Source: Deltaproteobacteria bacterium
GTDB lineage: Bacteria; SAR324; NAC60-12
DNA: 37,810 nt
Reading direction: 5' to 3'
Assembly (NCBI GenBank): GCA_018645085.1
Contig: JABGPG010000153.1
Location: 1-37,810, forward strand
Shown here: in pieces, positions 24,547-32,387 of the stretch
Layout of the letters: each line of letters starts with the position of its first letter
How positions within the stretch are numbered: position 1 is the first letter of the stretch
The notes under the pieces: generated by a model
The model's database searches: none
The model's input: the letters and a program-made list of their open reading frames with translations, nothing else
Told to the model about the DNA's origin: nothing
Made by a program: the position numbers and the translations under genes

Positions 24547-25620
24547 ATGGCACGTGTAGCAATGGCGATGAGCGGCGGCGTTGATTCGTCAGTTGCCGCT
24601 GCTCTGTTGAAGGAGCAGGGTCACGAAGTTATAGGGCTTCATATGAAACTTTATCACGGTCCTGAGAATGAATCGCGACAAAAAAGCTGCTGTTCACTTG
24701 ATGAAGCAATCGACGCGCGTTCCGCTTGTCATCGGCTTGACATACCTTTTTATGTGCTTGATTATCAAAAAGAATTTAGAGAAACAGTGATTGATTACTT
24801 CATCAATGAATACTCAAACGGTCAGACACCTAATCCGTGTGTGATGTGCAATAAAAAAATTAAAAGTGATTTATTGTTAAAAAAAGTAGATGAACTGGAT
24901 TGTGAATTCCTGGCAACAGGACACTATGCCCGGGTTTATAATAATCCGGAAAACGGACGTCCACAATTAGCACGTCCTCAGGATTTACGTAAAGACCAGA
25001 CTTATTTTCTACATGGTATTCCGGCAGATGAACTACCGCGTTTGATGTTTCCTTTGGCAGAAATAATTAAACCTGAAGTCAGGAAGATTGCCGGCAAACT
25101 TAATTTGTCCGCCGCAAAAAAACCTGATAGTCAGGAAATATGTTTTGTACCAAAAGATTATAGAACTTTTTTGAAGCAGGAAATGAAGACTGCACCTGTA
25201 CCGGGTGAGTTTATCAGTCTTTCCGGAGATGTCCTGGGAGAGCACGCAGGTCTGCCTTTTTATACAATTGGTCAACGCCGCGGACTTGGACTCAGCGACA
25301 CGACACCATATTATGTTGTAAAAATAGATAAAGCCCAAAACAGAATTGTGCTGGGCAAAGAAGATGATTTATATTCACCAGCTATTCAGGTTTCCGGCGT
25401 GAACTGGGTGTCAATACAAGCACCCGAAAAACCGATCCGTGTATCCGCAAAACTGCGTTATGCACATCAGGGCGCGTTTGCCACTGTTTTTCCCGAGCCC
25501 GGAAATCAAGTCCGGGTGGAATTTGACTCTCCGGAACGTTCAGTAACACCCGGACAAGCTGCTGTATTTTATCAGGATGATATCCTCCTCGGAGGAGGAC
25601 GTATCGAGAATTCACCTTGA
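24547..25620 (+). CDS. mnmA: tRNA-specific 2-thiouridylase MnmA
   Basis: A 357-residue enzyme with PP-loop SGGVDSS (9-15), catalytic Cys98 in NPCVMC, and the second catalytic Cys199 in SQEICF, the same pattern and spacing as E. coli (C102 and C199). It thiolates U34 in tRNA Lys, Glu and Gln using persulfide sulfur. The region at 45-62 (KSCCSLDEAIDARSAC) carries three extra Cys; a CCS-type variant of this loop occurs in other bacteria. No TusA or IscS gene is nearby. Confidence 0.95.
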   Translation: MARVAMAMSGGVDSSVAAALLKEQGHEVIGLHMKLYHGPENESRQKSCCSLDEAIDARSACHRLDIPFYVLDYQKEFRETVIDYFINEYSNGQTPNPCVMCNKKIKSDLLLKKVDELDCEFLATGHYARVYNNPENGRPQLARPQDLRKDQTYFLHGIPADELPRLMFPLAEIIKPEVRKIAGKLNLSAAKKPDSQEICFVPKDYRTFLKQEMKTAPVPGEFISLSGDVLGEHAGLPFYTIGQRRGLGLSDTTPYYVVKIDKAQNRIVLGKEDDLYSPAIQVSGVNWVSIQAPEKPIRVSAKLRYAHQGAFATVFPEPGNQVRVEFDSPERSVTPGQAAVFYQDDILLGGGRIENSP

Positions 25621-25645
25621 ACATTTTTAAAATCGACCTCAGACA

Positions 25646-26167
25646 ATGAATATCCTTTTGACTGGCTTTATGGGTGCAGGAAAGACCACAATCGGGCGTA
25701 AGTTAGCCAAATTGTTGGAATATTCTTTTATTGATACCGATAATGAGATTGAAGAAGATCAGGGCTGCAGCGTCACAGAAATCTTTAAATATGGTGGCGA
25801 AGAGTGTTTTCGTGAAATGGAAACCCGTCAGTTGGAAAAATTAAAAAGTGTAGATAATTCTGTGATTGCAACCGGCGGAGGGATTATTTTACGCAAGGAA
25901 AATCGGGATATGCTTCAGGAAATAGGCAAAAGAGTTTATTTGAAGGTACCTCAGGCAGAATTGCTGCAGCGTTTGAAAAACGACCGTAACCGTCCATTAT
26001 TGAAGGAAAAAGATCCAGAAACTGTCTTAAATGAGATGTTTGCAGAACGAGGTTTGCTTTATGAGCAAGCAGAGTGTATTATAGAAACAGGTCAACAATC
26101 TCCGCAACAAATTGCTTCAGAAATAATACGCCAACTATGCAATGAAGACGCAGACCACAACTTTTGA
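25646..26167 (+). CDS. aroK: Shikimate kinase
   Basis: The protein has 173 residues. It has Walker A GFMGAGKTT (7-15), Asp32 in IDTDNEIE, Arg56 in CFREME, the GGG triplet at 77-79, and the lid arginine near 116 (NRPLL). It phosphorylates shikimate at the 3-OH with ATP in the aromatic amino acid pathway. The 3' end overlaps xseB by 26 nt, so they are co-translated. No other aro gene is in the window. Confidence 0.94.
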   Translation: MNILLTGFMGAGKTTIGRKLAKLLEYSFIDTDNEIEEDQGCSVTEIFKYGGEECFREMETRQLEKLKSVDNSVIATGGGIILRKENRDMLQEIGKRVYLKVPQAELLQRLKNDRNRPLLKEKDPETVLNEMFAERGLLYEQAECIIETGQQSPQQIASEIIRQLCNEDADHNF

Positions 26168-26372
26168 ATCAGCACTACAAAAACTTGAAGAAACGGTTGA
26201 TAAGCTGGAAGAAGGAGCTATCCCTCTTGATGAAGCATTAACCACTTTTGAATCAGGTGTTCGCTGGAGTAGGGAATGCAACAAATTCCTCGAAAACGCA
26301 GAGCAACGTATAGAAAAAATATTAAAGAATGAAAATGGTGAGTACGAACAAAAAGAATTTGTACTCGACTGA
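26142..26372 (+). CDS. xseB: Exodeoxyribonuclease VII small subunit
   Basis: The protein has 76 residues, the usual size. The pattern TFESALQKLEETVDKLEEGAIPLDEAL followed by TTFESGVRWSRECNKFLENAEQRIEKI is the XseB helical hairpin. It forms the large complex with XseA that degrades single-stranded DNA; xseA is not in the window. It starts inside aroK. Confidence 0.93.
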   Translation: MKTQTTTFESALQKLEETVDKLEEGAIPLDEALTTFESGVRWSRECNKFLENAEQRIEKILKNENGEYEQKEFVLD

Positions 26373-26650
26373 AGAACACGGTTTGCGGAAAATGTCCGTA
26401 AATCAAAACTAATATTTCAGAGATGTTCTGTCTCCCCTTGATGGAAAGAAAGAATGGGGGATGCTGATTTCTGATTACTGAATTCTAGAAAATAAAACTG
26501 CAAGTCTACGCAAGCTCAAGCGAATGCTGGGTTGTACTGTTCAATGTATAAGTAATTGCGTCACTACGGTTCCTCTTTTCGATTTCTGATCTGTAAATCA
26601 AATATTTGTCAGAACATCCTGATTTTAAACTCATAAAAATCAGGTAAAAA
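26373..26650. other. 278 bp region between xseB and rng, possible long leader of rng
   Basis: No gene is seen. It can form a stem between TCCCC (about 26430) and GGGGGA (about 26456), and short repeats such as GATTT/AAATC flank GATCTG near 26585. In enterobacteria the rne 5' leader is used for autoregulation; a similar use here is only a possibility. Confidence 0.35.
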
Positions 26651-29158
26651 ATGACAGAAGTAGATAATAAAATCCTCATCAATGTAGAGGATGACGAAAC
26701 CAGAATTGCGTTATTACACGGCAATAAGCTGGATAACCTTTACATTGAACAAACTCACCGCTCCCAAAAAGTTGGTAATATTTATTGCGGTAAAGTAATA
26801 AAAGTACAACCTTCCTTTCAGGCGGCCTTCATTGATTACGGTGAAGAACGTCACGGTTTCCTTTCCCTTTCCGATATAAACTTCCAAGTCTATAAACCAA
26901 ACCGTGAAGGACGCGGACGGCCTTCCATCACACAGGTTCTTAAACCCGGACAAAAAATTCTGGTTCAGGTAATCAAAGATGAAATTGGACACAAAGGCGC
27001 GTCAATAACCACAAACATTTCTTTGGCGGGACGTTTTCTTGTTTTTATGCCGGACAGTGACCGTGGCGGTGTTTCCAAAAAAATTGAAGATGAAGACCAA
27101 AGGGCGCGTTTGCGTCACTTACTGAAAGGTCTCGGAAGTGAAAATTCATCAGCTATTATCCGTACGGTTGGAGTTGATCGTTCGCTCACTGAATTGAAAC
27201 GTGACTACACGATTTTACGCCGTACCTGGAATGAAATCAAAGACGAGTACGAAGAGCAATCAACTCCTGGCATACTCTATCAGGAAGAAGACGCGATGCT
27301 GCGGATGATCCGTGATTATTACAATGACAGTATTTCGGAAGTTGTGATTGATGAACCGGTTGCATTTCAACATGCCTTGGAGTTTTTTAAAACTCATATG
27401 CCGGCAGAACAAAATAAGCTGCAGCTTTATCTTGGCGAAAAATCTCTTTTTTCAACTTATGATATTGAAGGCCAAATTGAAGTACTGCATCACCCGCAGG
27501 TTCCTTTGCCTTCAGGCGGTTCATTAGTCATCATGCCTACAGAAGCACTTGTGGCAATTGACGTCAATTCCGGAAGATCCACTCAAGAAAGAAACGTTGA
27601 GGCAACCGCATTACGTACAAACCTTGAGGCTGCAGATGAGGTTGCAAGACAGTTACGTTTAAGAAACCTCGGTGGTTTGATTGTGGTGGATTTTATCGAT
27701 ATGGAAAACTCTAAAAACCGCCTTGCTGTAGAACAATTAATTGAAGAAGAAATGTCTTCAGACAAGGCCAAGACTTCGTTTGGCATAATTTCCAAATTCG
27801 GATTATTGGAATTAAGTCGTCAGAGAATTGCCAGCAGCTTGTCACTTAATTCTATTGAAATCACTTTAGCAAACAGGATTTTACGGAAAATTCATGATTC
27901 CGCAATTGAACAAAAAGTGATGCAGATTTACCTCAGACTGCCTTTAAAATTGGCGACCCATCTGCTCAATATTAAGCGCCAGCGTTTAACTCAAATGGAA
28001 ATGGATTACGGAATCCGCATTTCAATAACTCCTGACACTTTACTTGGAGTTGAAGAAATTCCGGAAATGGAAGTTACTTTAAAAGGACAGAGCGGAGGAG
28101 AAACCAGAACATCCGTGCCAATTTCCGCCTCTGATATGCGTGACGATAAACCAGGCAGGAAAAAAGGTCGTGCTAAAAAAGAGCAGGACAAAAAAGAGTT
28201 TGATAAAAAGGACGATTCCGTAACTGTTAAAAGTTCTCCGGAAAAGAAAACAGCGGATGAACAGCCCAAATCAACAGAAACTCCTGCAAAGACTTTGTCG
28301 AAAAATGAAGAGCTAAAGTCCGCTAAAGAGTCCAGAGTGAAAACTGAACTTCCGGATACAACTGCTGAAGCGAAAAAGGGCGCTGAAGAGTCATCAATAA
28401 AGGATCCGCAAAAAACTGCTGAAACCGATAAAAAACCAGCAGGAATCAGCAAACCTTCAACAGCAAATGCAGAAAAAACAGAAGAAACGGTAGTACTTTT
28501 TAAGAGTAGCCATGAACCTGTAAAAGCAGAGGTTGCTCCGAAAAAGATCATCTCAACTCAGGAAAAAATTGCTGAGAACAAGGACGAACCTACTGTTGCA
28601 ACTTATACAAGTGTTCACCTCGAAGATCAGCAGAATTTAACAGAGAAAACTAAAATTGTTGCTGCTAATAAAACAGTAAAAGAAGATACTGCAGAAACAC
28701 CAATGTTCAGTAGTGTTCATTTAGGCGATGCAGAAAAAAAAGCCAAACAGCTTGCTGCAAAGCAGGACTCTAAAGCTCCGGCAGCAGCAGATAAAACGGC
28801 GCCAGTTACGGATAAAAAGTCTGTAAAATCTGCTCCGCGTAAATCAACTGCAAAAAAACCTATCGCTAAAAAGACGGATTCCGCAAAAGTCTCCACAAAA
28901 GCACAACCCAAAAAAGCGAAAGTAGATTCTGCTGAAAAGTCCGTAGCAAAACCTAAATCTGCTCAAAGCAAAGTCTCTGCTGCAAAAAAGGATTCTGCAA
29001 AATCAGCAACTCCAAAACGTGCAGAACAGGATAAGAATTCTCCTGCGAAATCGCTTAAAACCACAAAACCTAAGCCAAAGGCAAAAATTCCTCAGCAGCA
29101 GCAAGATAAGCCCGTAACACCGGCTGCTGCTCCCAAAGCAGAAGAGTCTGCTGCTTAA
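26651..29158 (+). CDS. rng: Ribonuclease E/G without the zinc-link cysteines
   Basis: The protein has 835 residues. The catalytic part (about 1-480) has the S1 domain (about 40-120), the RNase-H-like part, and the magnesium ligands Asp304 (AIDVNSGR) and Asp347 (VVDFIDM), equal to D303 and D346 of E. coli. The CPxC zinc link that should follow SRQR is absent: the segment reads IASSLSLNSIEITLANR, and the whole protein has a single Cys (C46). The C-terminal tail (about 480-835) is Lys/Ala/Ser/Thr/Pro-rich low-complexity sequence, suited to RNA binding or scaffolding. It cleaves AU-rich single-stranded RNA and matures rRNA. selA follows after 27 nt. Confidence 0.92.
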   Translation: MTEVDNKILINVEDDETRIALLHGNKLDNLYIEQTHRSQKVGNIYCGKVIKVQPSFQAAFIDYGEERHGFLSLSDINFQVYKPNREGRGRPSITQVLKPGQKILVQVIKDEIGHKGASITTNISLAGRFLVFMPDSDRGGVSKKIEDEDQRARLRHLLKGLGSENSSAIIRTVGVDRSLTELKRDYTILRRTWNEIKDEYEEQSTPGILYQEEDAMLRMIRDYYNDSISEVVIDEPVAFQHALEFFKTHMPAEQNKLQLYLGEKSLFSTYDIEGQIEVLHHPQVPLPSGGSLVIMPTEALVAIDVNSGRSTQERNVEATALRTNLEAADEVARQLRLRNLGGLIVVDFIDMENSKNRLAVEQLIEEEMSSDKAKTSFGIISKFGLLELSRQRIASSLSLNSIEITLANRILRKIHDSAIEQKVMQIYLRLPLKLATHLLNIKRQRLTQMEMDYGIRISITPDTLLGVEEIPEMEVTLKGQSGGETRTSVPISASDMRDDKPGRKKGRAKKEQDKKEFDKKDDSVTVKSSPEKKTADEQPKSTETPAKTLSKNEELKSAKESRVKTELPDTTAEAKKGAEESSIKDPQKTAETDKKPAGISKPSTANAEKTEETVVLFKSSHEPVKAEVAPKKIISTQEKIAENKDEPTVATYTSVHLEDQQNLTEKTKIVAANKTVKEDTAETPMFSSVHLGDAEKKAKQLAAKQDSKAPAAADKTAPVTDKKSVKSAPRKSTAKKPIAKKTDSAKVSTKAQPKKAKVDSAEKSVAKPKSAQSKVSAAKKDSAKSATPKRAEQDKNSPAKSLKTTKPKPKAKIPQQQQDKPVTPAAAPKAEESAA

Positions 29159-29185
29159 GGCCACTGATAAAGTTTCCAGGGCATA

Positions 29186-30580
29186 ATGTCTTACCAAAAC
29201 CTTCCGTCCATCACAGAGTGTGATGCGTTTCTCAAGGAACAAAAGCTCCCTCACGGCAAAGCAGTCAGGGAGCAGGTAAACATCGTGCTGGATCAGCTAC
29301 GATCAGAAATTTCCAAAAATCCACACAAAGCTGTTTCAACTGCCAATGCAGAAATATTGGAGCGTGTTGCAGCACAAGTCCGCAATCAATCTCAGACCAC
29401 CCAAAGAGTAATCAATGCAACCGGCGTTGTAGTACATACTAACTTGGGCCGAGCTCCTTTGTCCGAAGTTTTGTTACGCAAAGTATTACCCGGCATGAGT
29501 TCCTACTCTACCTTGGAATTTGATCTCAGCACGGGAAAACGCGGTTCACGCGATGCAAAAATCCGCAAACTGCTGCGTACCCTTTCTGGTGCAGAAGATG
29601 CGATGGTGGTTAACAATAATGCCGCTGCTGTGTTTTTAATGCTAAAGGCATTGAACGGAAATGAGACTGAAAACAAAAAACCTGAGGTTATTGTCTCCAG
29701 AGGAGAGTTAGTAGAGATTGGTGGATCTTTCCGGATTCCCGACATAATGCGTGAAGCAGGAGTCAAACTGGTAGAAGTTGGTACGACTAACCGCTGCCGG
29801 CTTGCGGATTATGAACAGGCCCTCACAGAAAACACCGCTGCTCTGTTAAAAGTACATCCTTCAAATTACGAAATCCAAGGCTTTACGGAAGAGGTTTCCG
29901 TTGAAAAAATGGCACAGCTCGCACACTCAAAAGGTCTGCTTTGCTTTCATGATTGGGGAAGCGGCAGTTTTTACAAGTTCCGCCAACGTGGTTTGAGTGA
30001 GTATTCAACTGCGGAACAGGAACTCTCAGCCGGTCCTGATTTGCTGGCCTTCAGCGGTGACAAATTGCTCGGTGGAATACAGGCTGGTGTGTTACTTGGA
30101 AAAGCTGAAAATATTCAAAAACTGCGTCAGCATGCTCTCTATCGAGCATTACGTTTAGACAAAGTGACACTTGCTTTGTTTGAAGCAACTTTGGAAGCAT
30201 ATCTTGATTTAAAAACTCTAGCGGAAAATGTGCCTACTGTCGGACTGCTTGAACTGACACGCGAAGAAATTCGAGAACAAGTAAATGACTTTCTTAAACT
30301 ACTCAACTTAGCTGACAATACAGCCTGGACATGCGAACTCCGCGAAACTGAATCACGTACCGGAGGTGGAGCTTTACCGGAACTTCCAATTGAGTCGGCT
30401 GCACTTGTTTTGTCACATCCGGAAAAGTCCGCAAATGAGTTACAGAATTGGTTTAGATCACAAGCTGTCCCCGTTATCGTCAGGATCCACGAAGATCAAA
30501 TTTGGCTCGATTTCCGCACAATTCTTCCACAGGATAAAGAAGTACTGCTGAGGGTCCTCTCGCTACTGATTTCTAGCTGA
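29186..30580 (+). CDS. selA: L-seryl-tRNA(Sec) selenium transferase
   Basis: A 464-residue PLP enzyme. The conserved NATGVVVHTNLGRAPLS block is at 77-93, GSGSFYKF-type contacts follow HDWGSG (255-260), and PLP-binding Lys293 lies in FSGDKLLGG. The N-terminal tRNA(Sec)-binding helices (about 1-65) are present. It converts Ser-tRNA(Sec) to Sec-tRNA(Sec) with selenophosphate, so the organism should read some UGA codons as selenocysteine. SelB, usually next to selA, is not present here. The start ATG lies 27 nt after rng, making co-transcription possible. Confidence 0.95.
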   Translation: MSYQNLPSITECDAFLKEQKLPHGKAVREQVNIVLDQLRSEISKNPHKAVSTANAEILERVAAQVRNQSQTTQRVINATGVVVHTNLGRAPLSEVLLRKVLPGMSSYSTLEFDLSTGKRGSRDAKIRKLLRTLSGAEDAMVVNNNAAAVFLMLKALNGNETENKKPEVIVSRGELVEIGGSFRIPDIMREAGVKLVEVGTTNRCRLADYEQALTENTAALLKVHPSNYEIQGFTEEVSVEKMAQLAHSKGLLCFHDWGSGSFYKFRQRGLSEYSTAEQELSAGPDLLAFSGDKLLGGIQAGVLLGKAENIQKLRQHALYRALRLDKVTLALFEATLEAYLDLKTLAENVPTVGLLELTREEIREQVNDFLKLLNLADNTAWTCELRETESRTGGGALPELPIESAALVLSHPEKSANELQNWFRSQAVPVIVRIHEDQIWLDFRTILPQDKEVLLRVLSLLISS

Positions 30581-30773
30581 ACATTAATTGTTTATCAGCA
30601 CCCCCAACCTTTTTTAAGTTAAGCAAATTCCTGTCTGTTTAAGCTACTCCTGTACAAAGCTCTAAAAGGTCTTTTTCTTGCTTGGTCAAAGAAGCATTAA
30701 AAGCTTCATCAAGAAATTATCAAACTTAAGCTCTAGTCCTATTTTCAACATTCAATTAAATTTTTCCTGCAGT

Positions 30774-32057
30774 ATGAATTTGCCATTGTTTATCAGGAAA
30801 GTGTTCCTGCTCTGTTTCAGTTTTCTATTTTTTAGTTCTGCAAGTTGGTCTCAGTCCAATAATTATCAAGGAAACGGCAGCAATTTAGAACTGACACAAC
30901 TCAGTGGATTCAGTGATGATGAACGGATAAAATTATTATTACTGAACCTCCTTCCTTCAGGCATGACTGAAACTGCGGCAGTTGAAATTGGGAAAGCACT
31001 CCAACTAAATATCTACAACACTAACCATTTTACAGTGGTTGGTCCAGCAGAATGGAACGTGGAAATCAGAGATCAGGATCCCACACTTGCGGACTGCCAT
31101 GACATTGCTTGCGGAGCAATGATCGGTAAATTATTTCATGCAGACAAAGTGTTGGTCGGCACCCTTCATTCAGAAATAATGCTTAATGAAAACGCTGAAG
31201 AGGAATCGAGTTTTGTGCTTTCCATCAGAATGGTCGATACACGTACTAACATCACAGATTTTAGCGATGAAGTTCAATTCACTGATCTGCAAATGCATGA
31301 TGAATTATTCCGTTTGGCGGCAAGGGTTTCAGATAACACCTTGTTAGTTGCGAATGTACTGAACACAAAACCTTCAGGAATCACCCTTAATTTAGGTCGG
31401 GCACAGGGAATAAAAACCGGACAACAGCTTGTTATTTCACGGAGGACATCTGTTAAATCAGTATCTGCAGATAAGGTTCAGCAAACAATTTACCAAAATA
31501 TTGCCTTAGCAGAAGTTGTTCAAGTGAGTGATTTGTCTGCAGAGGCAGTTATTGTGCAGAAAATTTCTTCAGTTGCACGAGGGGATCAGGTTCAAACGTA
31601 CATTGATAAAGAAAAATTAATCCGCCTGATCAGTCAAACCCGCAAGGAACTTGATACTCAAAAAAGATTGAAGCCCAAAAAACGTGTCATCCGCTTAGAA
31701 CCGAAAGTAGGAAAGGTGAGTACAGATTATTCACAATGGTCCTACCGCTATCAACAAACGAAAGCACAGCACGACCGTTGGCTTTTTTCTACTGCAGGCG
31801 CCGGCGGAGCAACTATCCTGTTTCTCAGTGGAGTTATCCAGATGAGTGGGGTTTTGAGCGTTTTACCATGGATAGCTGGTGCCGGAACAGTTTACAGCGG
31901 AATCCGTTATTTCCATTATCGTGATTTGATGAGTGAACTTTCCACTGAAGGCCGCTCCCAGGGTTTTATTTCCAGTTCACTCACACCTCAACCTTCAGGA
32001 TGGCAGTTGAATCCTGTGCCTAAAGGATTCCAGCTAAACTGGATAAAACGTTTCTGA
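30774..32057 (+). CDS. Exported protein with CsgG/FlgT-like regions and a C-terminal membrane hairpin
   Basis: Taken from ATG 30774 (427 residues), because MNLPLFIRKVFLLCFSFLFF...WSQ is a clear signal peptide; the frame is open to a TTG at 30678, but the extra 32 residues would spoil it. Residues about 45-190 resemble CsgG/TolB-like N-domains (KALQLNIYNTNHFTVVGP, IACGAMIGKLFHADKVLVGTL, VDTRTN). The next part (about 205-290: ITLNLGRAQGIKTGQQLVISRR) looks like the beta domain at the FlgT C-terminus. A Lys/Arg-rich linker, then two hydrophobic segments (about 345-395), end the protein. It may be an envelope assembly factor. The family assignment is tentative. Confidence 0.65.
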   Translation: MNLPLFIRKVFLLCFSFLFFSSASWSQSNNYQGNGSNLELTQLSGFSDDERIKLLLLNLLPSGMTETAAVEIGKALQLNIYNTNHFTVVGPAEWNVEIRDQDPTLADCHDIACGAMIGKLFHADKVLVGTLHSEIMLNENAEEESSFVLSIRMVDTRTNITDFSDEVQFTDLQMHDELFRLAARVSDNTLLVANVLNTKPSGITLNLGRAQGIKTGQQLVISRRTSVKSVSADKVQQTIYQNIALAEVVQVSDLSAEAVIVQKISSVARGDQVQTYIDKEKLIRLISQTRKELDTQKRLKPKKRVIRLEPKVGKVSTDYSQWSYRYQQTKAQHDRWLFSTAGAGGATILFLSGVIQMSGVLSVLPWIAGAGTVYSGIRYFHYRDLMSELSTEGRSQGFISSSLTPQPSGWQLNPVPKGFQLNWIKRF

Positions 32058-32387
32058 AGCTGATCGTATAACTTCAAATCCACTCCTTCTCAATGCTCTT
32101 ACTTCCTGCTGCAAATATCTCCTCTGCAGGATAAGTTTTTCTTAACTCAAATAGCTACACCACACTTGGTGTTGAATTATCAACTTGAGTTTAAGCCTGA
32201 AAACTTGGAAAATGTGTCACGTCTTTCTTGCGTTAACTTAAATTTCACAACTGAAATATTATCACAATATATTTCTGCATAATTGCATCAACCCCTCTAA
32301 ACTACAGTAATATGACGAAGGGTCATCCAATCATCATTTGTTTGAAAAAGCAGCTTGAGGAAATTTTCTCTGAAATAAAAGGTTAAA
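32058..32387. promoter_or_regulatory. 330 bp gap upstream of ptsP with two inverted repeats
   Basis: No gene seen. GTTGA-ATTA-TCAAC (32171-32184) and GAAATAT/ATATTTC (32253-32259 and 32269-32275, 9 nt spacer) are perfect inverted repeats. A possible promoter is TTGCAT (32283-32288) with TAATAT at 32308-32313, spacer 19, which is weak. AAAGG precedes the ptsP ATG. Confidence 0.35.

Noticed and set aside
28006-28551. 181-codon minus-strand ORF opposite the rng tail
   Set aside because: It mirrors the Lys/Ser/Ala-rich tail of RNase E/G; its Ser/Phe-rich composition is what the antisense of AAA/GAA/TCT-rich coding gives. No ribosome site or domain.
30678-30773. TTG start giving a 459-residue form of the CsgG-like protein
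   Set aside because: It adds 32 residues that bury the signal peptide; ATG 30774 begins the signal peptide directly.
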